Assembly: GCF_000767615.3 (NCBI RefSeq)
Contig: NZ_CP009553.3
Coordinates: 2,232,001-2,296,000 of the forward strand
Reading direction: 5' to 3'
Source of the DNA: Pandoraea pnomenusa
GTDB lineage: Bacteria > Pseudomonadota > Gammaproteobacteria > Burkholderiales > Burkholderiaceae
Length of the DNA: 64,000 nucleotides
Below are positions 56,848-64,000 of this stretch, in pieces. Each line of letters starts with the position of its first letter. Position 1 is the first letter of the stretch. The position numbers were made by a program, and so were the translations under genes. The notes beneath the pieces are model-generated. The model saw only the letters and a program-made list of their open reading frames with translations. It was not told the DNA's origin and made no database searches.

Positions 56848-59190
56848 TCAGCGCTTGAGCTTGGCGAAAGCGGCTGCCATGGCGCTGACCGTTTCCGGTT
56901 CGCGCTGACGCGCGCCACCACCGCTGCGATGGCCGCTGCCACCATTGCCGCCGCGTGCACCGCCGCCGTTGCCCGGGCGATCGCCCGCGCCGGCCACCGG
57001 GAGGTCGTCGTTGAGCCGCATGGTGAGCGAGATGCGCTGACGGCGCGGGTCGACTTCGAGCACCTTCACTTTCACGATGTCGCCGGCCTTGACGACCTCG
57101 TGCGGGTCCTTGATGAACTTCGTCGACATGGCCGACACGTGCACCAGACCATCCTGATGCACGCCGATGTCGATGAACGCGCCGAAGGCCGCCACGTTCG
57201 TGACCACGCCCTCGAGCTGCATGCCGGGCTTCAGGTCGGTCAGTTTCTCGACGCCTTCCTGGAACGTGGCCGTCTTGAATTCGGGGCGCGGGTCGCGACC
57301 CGGTTTCTCGAGTTCGGTCAGGATGTCCTTGACGGTCGGCAGGCCGAAGCGTTCATCAACGAATTCGTTGGCCGAGACGCTGCGCACCACCGAGCCATTG
57401 CCCATCACTTCGCCGATGGACTTCTTGATCCTGGCGAGGATACGTTCGACGACCGGGTACGCCTCCGGGTGCACCGACGAGCGATCGAGCGGATTGTCGC
57501 CGCCGTTCACGCGCAGGAAGCCCGCGGCCTGCTCGAACGTCTTGTCGCCCAGGCGCGGCACCTTCTTGAGCGCCTCCCGGTTCGGGAAGGGGCCGTTGCT
57601 GTCGCGGAAGTCGACGATATTCTTGGCGAGCGTGCTGTTCAGGCCCGACACGCGCGCGAGCAACGGTGCCGATGCCGTGTTCACGTCCACGCCCACGGCG
57701 TTCACACAGTCCTCCACCACGGCATCGAGCATACGGGCCAGCTCACGCTGGTTCACGTCGTGCTGGTACTGGCCAACGCCGATGGCCTTCGGCTCGATCT
57801 TCACGAGCTCGGCCAGCGGGTCTTGCAGGCGACGGGCGATCGACACGGCACCACGCAGCGACACGTCGAGTTCCGGGAATTCCTTGGCGGCGAATTCGGA
57901 TGCGGAATAGACCGAAGCACCGGCTTCCGAGACCACGATCTTCTGCAGCCTGAGCTCGGGGTGGCGCTTGATCAGTTCCAGCGCCAGCTTGTCGGTCTCG
58001 CGCGACGCCGTGCCGTTGCCGATGCTGACGAGTTCGGCGCCGGTGGCGGCGGCGATCTTGGACAGGCGGGCAAGCGAGCCGTCCCAATCGCGGCGCGGCT
58101 CATGCGGGTAGATGGTGTCGGTGCCGAGCAGCTTGCCGGTTGCGTCGACCACGGCGACCTTCACACCGGTGCGCAGGCCCGGGTCAAGGCCAATCACGCC
58201 CTTCTGGCCGGCCGGCGCGGCGAGCAGCAGCGCCTTGAGGTTGCGCGCGAACACGCGAATGGCCTCGCTCTCGGCGCTCTCGCGCATTTGCGTGAGCAGT
58301 TCCGATTCGAGGTGCGGCTGCACCTTCACGCGCCAGCACCAGCGGCACACGTCGGCAAGCCACTTGTCGGCGGCGCGGTTCTGTTGGCGAATGCCGAAGT
58401 GGCCGGCGATCACGCCCTCGCACGGGTGCGGGACCTGCGCATCGAGTTCTTCGCCCAGGCCCAGCTTGACCATCAGGATGCCGAGATTTCGTCCACGGAA
58501 CAGCGCGAGCGCACGGTGCGACGGCACCGCGGCGATCGGCTCGGCGTAGTCGTAGTAATCGCGGAATTTCTCGCCTTCCTCGCTTTCCTTGCCTTCGACG
58601 ACCTTGGAGGACACGACGCCCTGATTCCACAGATAGTCGCGCAGTTTGCCGAGCAGCTCGGCCGTCTCGCCGAACTGTTCCGAGAGGATGTCGCGGGCGC
58701 CGTCGAGGGCGGCCTTGACGTCCGCCACACCCTTTTCGGCGTCGACGAATTTGGCGGCCTCGGCTTGCGGATCGAGCGTCGGGTCGGCGAGCAGGGCCTG
58801 CGCGAGCGGGTCGAGGCCGGCTTCGCGGGCGATCTGCGCCCGGGTGCGGCGCTTCGGCTTGTAGGGCAGATAGAGATCTTCGAGCGTCTGCTTCGTGTCG
58901 GCCGCCTCGATGGCGGTGCGCAGTTCGTCGGTCAGCTTGCCTTGCTCGTCGATGCTCGCGAGGATCGACGCACGGCGCTCCTCGAGCTCGCGCAGATAAA
59001 GCAGGCGCTCTTCGAGCGTGCGCAGCTGCGTGTCGTCGAGGTTGCCGGTCACTTCCTTGCGGTAGCGCGCAATGAAGGGCACGGTGGCGCCTTCGTCCAG
59101 CAGTTGCACGGCGGCGGCGACCTGACGCGGCTGCACGCTGAGTTCGTCGGCGATGCGTTGAACGATCTGAAGGGCTACGTTTTGCGTCAT
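56848..59190 (-). CDS. tex: Tex family RNA-binding transcription accessory protein
   Basis: 780 residues, a conserved nucleic-acid-binding protein of the transcription machinery. In order: the helical Tex N-terminal region ([39 protein letters not shown]), a YqgF/RuvC-like domain ([22 protein letters not shown]), HhH motifs ([24 protein letters not shown]), and a C-terminal S1 domain ([31 protein letters not shown]). An Arg/Gly/Asn-rich tail follows the S1 domain and could add RNA contacts. Divergent from the 297-aa exported protein. Confidence 0.97.
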   Translation of the reverse strand: MTQNVALQIVQRIADELSVQPRQVAAAVQLLDEGATVPFIARYRKEVTGNLDDTQLRTLEERLLYLRELEERRASILASIDEQGKLTDELRTAIEAADTKQTLEDLYLPYKPKRRTRAQIAREAGLDPLAQALLADPTLDPQAEAAKFVDAEKGVADVKAALDGARDILSEQFGETAELLGKLRDYLWNQGVVSSKVVEGKESEEGEKFRDYYDYAEPIAAVPSHRALALFRGRNLGILMVKLGLGEELDAQVPHPCEGVIAGHFGIRQQNRAADKWLADVCRWCWRVKVQPHLESELLTQMRESAESEAIRVFARNLKALLLAAPAGQKGVIGLDPGLRTGVKVAVVDATGKLLGTDTIYPHEPRRDWDGSLARLSKIAAATGAELVSIGNGTASRETDKLALELIKRHPELRLQKIVVSEAGASVYSASEFAAKEFPELDVSLRGAVSIARRLQDPLAELVKIEPKAIGVGQYQHDVNQRELARMLDAVVEDCVNAVGVDVNTASAPLLARVSGLNSTLAKNIVDFRDSNGPFPNREALKKVPRLGDKTFEQAAGFLRVNGGDNPLDRSSVHPEAYPVVERILARIKKSIGEVMGNGSVVRSVSANEFVDERFGLPTVKDILTELEKPGRDPRPEFKTATFQEGVEKLTDLKPGMQLEGVVTNVAAFGAFIDIGVHQDGLVHVSAMSTKFIKDPHEVVKAGDIVKVKVLEVDPRRQRISLTMRLNDDLPVAGAGDRPGNGGGARGGNGGSGHRSGGGARQREPETVSAMAAAFAKLKR

Positions 59191-59295
59191 GAGTGTTGCG
59201 ATTTACCCAAGTGCCAGGAGCGGGGCATTTTGCCATAAACCGCGGGCGCGTCCGGGCCGGCAATGCTAAAATTTGGCATCACTCTGCTCAACCTC

Positions 59296-60189
59296 ATGAT
59301 TTCTTTCGCAAAATTGTTTCCGCGCCTGACTTTGCATCGTGAACGCCGCGCCTCGCGCGTCGTTGCCGCAGTGTTCGGCCTCGCGGCGGTTGCGGCCGCC
59401 GTGCCCGGCGCGTCGTTCGCGCAAGGCCTTTCGGCCACCGAGGCGGCGGGGCGCACTTCGTCGCAGATCCGCGTGCCGCAGGTGCCGTTCGATGCAACAG
59501 CCGACCGCGTGCCGGCATCTGCCAGTCAGGCCGCTGCGGCCCGGATCGAAGACGACAAGCCGGTCGCCTACGACGATCAACTCGACCTGCATCCCGCCGA
59601 CGACGATTTTGCCGGCCGGCGCGCCTTGCTCGATCGCCAGCGCGCCTGGATCGATTACCGGTTCGAAGAGGCGAAGTACGAATGCGCGTCGAAGTTCTTC
59701 GTGAACTACTGCATCGACAATGCGCGCGACGAACAACGTGAGGCGCTGCGTGCGCTGCGCAGCCAGCGTCTGGTGCTCGAAGACCAGGAGCGCAAGGCGC
59801 GCGCCGAGGAGCGCGACGCCCGTCTGGCCGAAAAGCGCGCACAAACGCAGGCCGAAGCGCCGCAACGCGCAGCCGAGCGCGCGAAGAACGTCCAGGATTA
59901 TCAGACGAAGCAAGCGGAATATCAGCAGCGCGTGACCGAGCGAACGGGGCAGGCACCGCAGCGTGCGGCAAACGCCGAGCAGTACAATGCCAAGCAGGCC
60001 GAGCAACAGCAGAAGCTCGACGATGCCAAGGCGACGGCGGCGCAGAAGGCGGCCGAGCGTGAAGAGAACGTACGTAAGTACAACCTGAAGCAACAGGAAG
60101 CGATCGAGCGCCAGAAGAAGTCGGACGAGCGGCGCAAGGAGTCGCAATCGGGAAGTACGCCGGCACAGAAGGCGCTGCAAGGACAGTAA
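59296..60189 (+). CDS. Exported coiled-coil protein, about 297 aa
   Basis: Signal sequence ending near SFA-Q, then a region with RALLDRQRAWIDYRFEEAKYECASKFFVNYCIDNARDEQREALRALRSQRLVLEDQERKARAEER. This is a highly charged helical stretch with a Cys pair (KYECASKFFVNYC), followed by about 130 residues of Ala/Glu/Gln/Lys-rich coiled coil with roughly repeated NVQDYQTKQAEYQQ, NAEQYNAKQAEQQQ and NVRKYNLKQQEAIE units. I do not know a named family; predicted periplasmic. The ATG at 59296 is preferred over 59263 because it gives a normal signal peptide. Confidence 0.75.
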   Translation: MISFAKLFPRLTLHRERRASRVVAAVFGLAAVAAAVPGASFAQGLSATEAAGRTSSQIRVPQVPFDATADRVPASASQAAAARIEDDKPVAYDDQLDLHPADDDFAGRRALLDRQRAWIDYRFEEAKYECASKFFVNYCIDNARDEQREALRALRSQRLVLEDQERKARAEERDARLAEKRAQTQAEAPQRAAERAKNVQDYQTKQAEYQQRVTERTGQAPQRAANAEQYNAKQAEQQQKLDDAKATAAQKAAEREENVRKYNLKQQEAIERQKKSDERRKESQSGSTPAQKALQGQ

Positions 60190-60349
60190 CCTGTTGGCGC
60201 CGCGCTCGGGCGCCGTGCGCCGCACCCCGTAGCGCCGGGGTGGTGTGCGCAACGGCCTCGCGTCACTGCGTTACCGCCGACCGGCCTTCGGGGCATGACG
60301 TCACTGGCCATGACGGGAAACATTCGAGAGTTGCAGGAGAGTTGCCACG

Positions 60350-60553
60350 ATGCAGCACGATCTTCACTCCATTGGACGCCGCATCATCGAGTTGCAGATC
60401 GAACACCGCGATCTGGACTACCTGATCGACAAATTGCTGACGGAGCCCGCGTACGATGAACTTCAGGTCACCCGGCTCAAGAAGCGGCGCCTGAAGATCA
60501 AGGACACGATCACGCTGCTGCAAGTGCAGCAGATGCCGGACCAACCCGCGTAA
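60350..60553 (+). CDS. YdcH family (DUF465-like) small protein, 67 aa
   Basis: Small helical-hairpin protein: LHSIGRRIIELQIEHRDLDYLIDKLL followed by DELQVTRLKKRRLKIKDTITLLQVQ. The two amphipathic helices joined near a Pro, with a conserved LKKRRLKLKD stretch, match the YdcH/DUF465 family. Function unknown. The preceding GCAGGAGAGTTGCCACG supplies a ribosome site (AGGAGAG). It lies just before the helicase gene on the same strand. Confidence 0.8.
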   Translation: MQHDLHSIGRRIIELQIEHRDLDYLIDKLLTEPAYDELQVTRLKKRRLKIKDTITLLQVQQMPDQPA

Positions 60554-60672
60554 GCGGGGCGCCTGCGCGGCGTTCGAGGCGACTGCCTCGACGTTCGCGC
60601 CATTTTTTTCCATTGCCGGCGTCGCGAATCCCGCTGTAGCGATTCGCGGCGCCTTTGAGTTTCTGAGCCGTT

Positions 60673-62901
60673 TTGACCGATTCCGCCGCACCCAGCGATT
60701 CCCCTGACGCTTCCCTGAGCCCCGACGCGCCCACTTTCCATGGACTCAAGCCGCTCGCCGCCAAGCGCGAGCGCGAGTTGCAGGAGATCTTCGGCGAGGG
60801 CGGGATGCTTGCGCGCGCGATCGACGGCTACCGCTCGCGTGAACCGCAGACTGAAATGGCGCGCGCCGTGGCGGCCGCCATGGACACGCACGACACGCTG
60901 ATCGCCGAGGCCGGAACGGGCACGGGCAAGACCTACGCCTATCTCGTGCCCGCCATGTTGTGGGGCGGCAAGACGATCATCTCGACCGGGACCAAACACC
61001 TGCAGGATCAGATATTCGCGCGCGACATTCCGACCGTGCGCAAGGCGCTTGCCGTGCCGGTCACCGTGGCCATGCTCAAGGGCCGCGCGAACTACCTCTG
61101 CCACTATTATCTGGAGCGTGCTCAGCAGGAAGGCCGCTTCGCGTCGCGGCACGAAGCGGCGCAGTTGCGCGAGATCACCACGTTCGCGCAGATCACGCAC
61201 AGCGGCGACAAGGCCGAACTGGCGTCGGTGCCCGAGAATTCGCCGATTTGGGCGCAGGTCACGTCGACACGCGATAACTGCCTTGGCCAGGAATGTCCGC
61301 GCTACAAGGACTGCTTCGTGATGCAGGCGCGCAAGGAGGCGCAGCAGGCGGACATCGTCGTGGTGAACCATCACCTGTTCTTCGCCGATGTGATGCTGCG
61401 CGACACGGGGATGGCCGAGTTGCTGCCAAGCGCGAACACGGTGATCTTCGACGAAGCCCATCAGTTGCCCGAAACCGCGACGCTCTTCTTCGGTGAAACG
61501 GTTTCGACGGGACAGTTGCTGGAACTGGCGCGCGACTGCGTGGCCGAGGGCCTGATCCATGCGCGCGACGCAGCCGACTGGGTCAGGCTCGGCGCCAGTC
61601 TCGAGCGTGCCGCGCGCGACGTGCGCCTGACGTTCGGGCAGGACAACGCGCGCATGTCGGTGGCGCAACTTGCGGACGATCACGAACTGTTCGGTGCGCT
61701 CGATGCGGTGGATCTCGCCCTGCAGGACATGATCGAGACGCTCCAGCACCAGGCCGAACGGGCCGAAGCGCTGGGGGCATGCGCGCGCCGCGCCGTGGAA
61801 CTGCATCAGCAGCTCGAGCGATGGCAGATGGGGGTGACGCCACCCACGCCAGGCGAGACGCCGTTGCCGCTGCTGGATCCCGAGGCGCCGCGCGTGACCG
61901 ACGGCAAACGCGAGAAGGCCGCCAGGGCGCGCGAGGCGGAGGCGGCCCGCGTGGCCGCCGAAGCGAAGGCCGCGCAGCAAGCCGAGGCGGGGCAAGGCGA
62001 GGGCAGCGAGCCGAAGACGTATACGCCCCCGGAGACCGTCCGGTGGATCGAAGTGTTTTCGCAGGCGGTGCAACTGCATCAGACGCCGCTATCGATTGCC
62101 CCCATTTTCGCCAAGCAGCGCGCAGGCGCGCCGAGGGCGTGGATCTTCACGTCGGCGACGTTGTCGGTGAAGGGCAATTTCATGCACTATGCGGCGCAAC
62201 TGGGGCTCGATGCGGGCAAGTCGCTCACGCTCGCCAGTCCGTTCGACTATCCGAACCAGAGCCTGTTGTATGTGCCTCGTGGCTTGCCGCAGCCGTCCGC
62301 GCCGGGCTTTACCGACGCCGTGCTCGACGCCGCGTTGCCAGTGCTCGAGGTGAGCGGCGGGCGCGCGTTCGTTCTGTGCACGACGTTGCGCGCCGTGAAT
62401 CGTGCGGCGGAGCGCCTGCGCGATGAATTCGAGCGGCGCGGCTGGACGTATCCGTTGCTCGTGCAGGGTGAGGCGAGCCGAACCGAGTTGCTCGACCGTT
62501 TCCGCGCGCTCGGCAACGCCGTGCTCATCGGCAGCCAAAGCTTCTGGGAAGGGGTGGACGTGCGCGGTGAGGCGTTGTCGCTGGTCATCATCGACAAGCT
62601 GCCCTTCGCGCCACCCGACGATCCCGTGTTGGCTGCGCGTCTGGACGCGCTGACGAAGAAGGGGCTCAGTCCGTTCGCCGTTCATCAATTGCCGCAGGCC
62701 GTGATTACGCTCAAGCAGGGTGCGGGGCGGCTGATCCGCTCCGAGGGGGATCGCGGGGTGTTGATGATCTGTGATCCGCGTCTTGTCGACAAGCCTTACG
62801 GGCGCCGTATCTGGCAAAGTCTGCCGCCGTTCAAGCGGACCCGGGAACTGCCCATCGTGCGCGGCTTTTTCGACGAGATCGCCGCCGGCGCGAACGGTTG
62901 A
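60673..62901 (+). CDS. DinG/YoaA-type ATP-dependent DNA helicase
   Basis: Superfamily 2, XPD-like helicase of 742 residues. Motif I is LIAEAGTGTGKTYAYLVPA. The Fe-S cluster cysteines are CHYYLERA then CLGQECPRYKDC (four Cys in all, XPD spacing). The DEAH box is VIFDEAHQLPETATLFF, and the C-terminal motifs include GSQSFWEGVDVRGEALSLVIIDKLPF and QGAGRLIRSEGDRGVL. An Ala/Glu/Arg-rich low-complexity insertion (about residues 405-445) separates the two halves. The first in-frame start is TTG 60673; the next in-frame ATG (about 60805) would remove poorly conserved residues only. Confidence 0.92.
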   Translation: MTDSAAPSDSPDASLSPDAPTFHGLKPLAAKRERELQEIFGEGGMLARAIDGYRSREPQTEMARAVAAAMDTHDTLIAEAGTGTGKTYAYLVPAMLWGGKTIISTGTKHLQDQIFARDIPTVRKALAVPVTVAMLKGRANYLCHYYLERAQQEGRFASRHEAAQLREITTFAQITHSGDKAELASVPENSPIWAQVTSTRDNCLGQECPRYKDCFVMQARKEAQQADIVVVNHHLFFADVMLRDTGMAELLPSANTVIFDEAHQLPETATLFFGETVSTGQLLELARDCVAEGLIHARDAADWVRLGASLERAARDVRLTFGQDNARMSVAQLADDHELFGALDAVDLALQDMIETLQHQAERAEALGACARRAVELHQQLERWQMGVTPPTPGETPLPLLDPEAPRVTDGKREKAARAREAEAARVAAEAKAAQQAEAGQGEGSEPKTYTPPETVRWIEVFSQAVQLHQTPLSIAPIFAKQRAGAPRAWIFTSATLSVKGNFMHYAAQLGLDAGKSLTLASPFDYPNQSLLYVPRGLPQPSAPGFTDAVLDAALPVLEVSGGRAFVLCTTLRAVNRAAERLRDEFERRGWTYPLLVQGEASRTELLDRFRALGNAVLIGSQSFWEGVDVRGEALSLVIIDKLPFAPPDDPVLAARLDALTKKGLSPFAVHQLPQAVITLKQGAGRLIRSEGDRGVLMICDPRLVDKPYGRRIWQSLPPFKRTRELPIVRGFFDEIAAGANG

Positions 62902-62922
62902 GTCGTCGCGGGCGAGCATAAA

Positions 62923-62951
62923 AAAAGCCAGACCCGCGGGTCTGGCTTTTT
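62923..62951. terminator. Bidirectional intrinsic terminator
   Basis: Stem AGCCAGACCC / GGGTCTGGCT with a 2-base loop, flanked by A6 and T5. It serves both the helicase gene and the convergent bamD. Confidence 0.93.
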
Positions 62952-62983
62952 CGTGGGCGCCGTGTCGGCGCTCGCTGTTCCGG

Positions 62984-63808
62984 TCAGCGCCAGATCTGCC
63001 ACCAGGATTTCTTGTCACCGCTCGTGTCGGTGCGATGGCCGACCGTCAGGTAACCGCTGTTCGGATAGGTCTTCTCCATCACACGGCGGGCGTCATCGCG
63101 CAGTTCGGTCATGCCGAGCTTGTCGTACGACTTGATCATGATGCCGAGCGCATCTTCCAGCGCCGGTGCCTTGTCATATTCCTTGAGCGCGCTCTGCGCC
63201 CGGTTCACGGCGGCAAGATAGGCGCCGCGACGATAGTAGTACTCGGCGGCGTGAACCTCATGGGCCGCCATTGCATTGACGGCGTAGCGCATGCGCAGGG
63301 CCGCATCGTTCGCGTACTTGCTGGTCGGATAGTGCTCGACCAGATACTTGAAGCTGTCGTAGGCCGCACGCAGGGCCTTCGGGTCGCGCTCGCTCAGATC
63401 CTGGCCGGAGAAGCGGCCGAACAGACCCAGGTCGTCGTTGAAGTTGATCAGACCCTTGAGGTAATAGGCGTAATCGATCGAAGGGCTGTCCGGATGCAGC
63501 CGGATGAAGCGATCGACGGCGGCCAGCGCCTGTGCCGGCTCGTTGTCCTTGTAATAGGAGTAAGCCGTGTTGATTTGCGCTTGCTGGGCATGCGGGCCGA
63601 ACGGGTCGCGGCCTTCGAGCAACTCGTAGTACTTCGCGGCCTTGGTGTAGTCGCCGCTATCGAAGCTGTCCTTGGCTTCCGAGTATAATTTGTTCGTCGA
63701 CCAGCCGGCCGTTTCGTCGACTTTCTCCGGCAAAATGCCGCAGGCGGCCACGCCGCCGACCACGACTGCGGCCAGCATCAGTTGTTTGACAAGTTTCAGG
63801 GCTTGCAT
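62984..63808 (-). CDS. bamD: Outer membrane protein assembly factor BamD
   Basis: Essential lipoprotein of the BAM complex, about 274 residues. Lipobox VAAC (Cys23) is followed by a TPR-rich body: YSEAKDSFDSGDYTKAAKYYELLEGRDPFGPHAQQAQINTAYSYYKDNEPAQALAAVDRFIRLHPDSP is the usual BamD opening, with the conserved YYLKGLINF further on. I use the ATG at 63808, which gives a normal signal peptide, rather than 63823. A good sigma-70 promoter lies just upstream. Divergent from a probable rluD, the standard arrangement in the group. Confidence 0.96.
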   Translation of the reverse strand: MQALKLVKQLMLAAVVVGGVAACGILPEKVDETAGWSTNKLYSEAKDSFDSGDYTKAAKYYELLEGRDPFGPHAQQAQINTAYSYYKDNEPAQALAAVDRFIRLHPDSPSIDYAYYLKGLINFNDDLGLFGRFSGQDLSERDPKALRAAYDSFKYLVEHYPTSKYANDAALRMRYAVNAMAAHEVHAAEYYYRRGAYLAAVNRAQSALKEYDKAPALEDALGIMIKSYDKLGMTELRDDARRVMEKTYPNSGYLTVGHRTDTSGDKKSWWQIWR

Positions 63809-63829
63809 GCTCGTTGGCTTCACTTCTCG

Positions 63830-64000
63830 ATGACCCGATCAATTCTGCCGGATTATAGCGTAACCGCCTCATTTGCCACGGAAATTGCGGAGGATTCGTC
63901 TGACGACGACCTCGATTCGCTTCCCGACGCTTTTCCGAGTGCCCCCCATGTCGCCCTTGCCGCGGGAGAATCCCCGGGGGCAGCCGCGCCCGACGGTGCC
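63830..64000 (+). CDS. rluD: Probable RluD pseudouridine synthase, N-terminal fragment (runs off the window)
   Basis: An open frame of 57 codons from the ATG at 63830 to the window edge. Only an acidic, Ala/Pro-rich leader is visible (TEIAEDSSDDDLDSLPDAFP), with no catalytic motif, so the call rests on position: bamD is very often divergent from rluD in Burkholderiales, and these RluD proteins carry a variable acidic N-terminal extension. The start overlaps the bamD leader region and a later start is possible. Confidence 0.5.
   Translation, partial: MTRSILPDYSVTASFATEIAEDSSDDDLDSLPDAFPSAPHVALAAGESPGAAAPDGA
63852..63879 (-). promoter_or_regulatory. Sigma-70 promoter of bamD
   Basis: Read leftward, a perfect -10 TATAAT (63857-63852) is preceded by GTGGCA (63879-63874, four of six matches) at 16-base spacing. 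The transcript would start near 63845. Confidence 0.7.

Overview
The window is GC-rich, gene-dense chromosomal DNA from a beta-proteobacterium of the order Burkholderiales. The evidence is the odhA-odhB-lpdA cluster, a proteobacterial-type gshA, DUF2968 and DUF3613 proteins, a Ralstonia/Burkholderia-type tad locus, and bamD divergent from a probable rluD. The overall feel is closest to Pandoraea, but that genus call is an inference from gene content; no 16S gene is present. I see no phage, IS element or CRISPR array, and one tRNA.

Layout. 1-13.9 kb holds housekeeping and transport genes: an SDR oxidoreductase divergent from an AraC regulator, a VIT-family protein, cspA, tRNA-Pro(GGG), an acyl-CoA synthetase, a TauE/SafE permease, gshA, the azlCD exporter, a stand-alone PBP1A, a LysE exporter and a small TPR protein. 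14.2-20.1 kb holds a chemoreceptor, a small lipoprotein and cysJI sulfite reductase. 20.6-27.6 kb holds the 2-oxoglutarate dehydrogenase operon and zapE. 27.8-31.9 kb is an envelope/secreted-protein cluster: a Pro/Arg-rich secreted protein, a DUF2939 protein, two DUF2147 paralogues and a lipase-3-like hydrolase with a repeat tail.

32.1-53.2 kb is the most distinctive part. A leftward operon encodes a 95-aa protein, three paralogous glycine-rich lipoproteins and a MarR regulator. Its leader carries a near-consensus sigma-54 promoter. About 1.1 kb away, reading rightward, is a complete tad (Flp type IVc pilus) locus: two Flp pilins, prepilin peptidase, TadE, CpaB, CpaC, CpaE/TadZ, CpaF/TadA, TadB, TadC, TadD, a DUF3613 protein and TadG. 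It ends with a sigma-54 activator whose receiver domain is degenerate. I propose that the lipoprotein operon and the tad pilus form one surface-attachment module linked by this activator. This is inference, but it rests on visible promoter, repeat and domain features.

53.6-64 kb returns to conserved genes: a DUF2968 protein, kup, tex, a coiled-coil secreted protein, a YdcH-like protein, a DinG-family helicase, bamD and the first 57 codons of a probable rluD. Strong intrinsic terminators separate most of these units.
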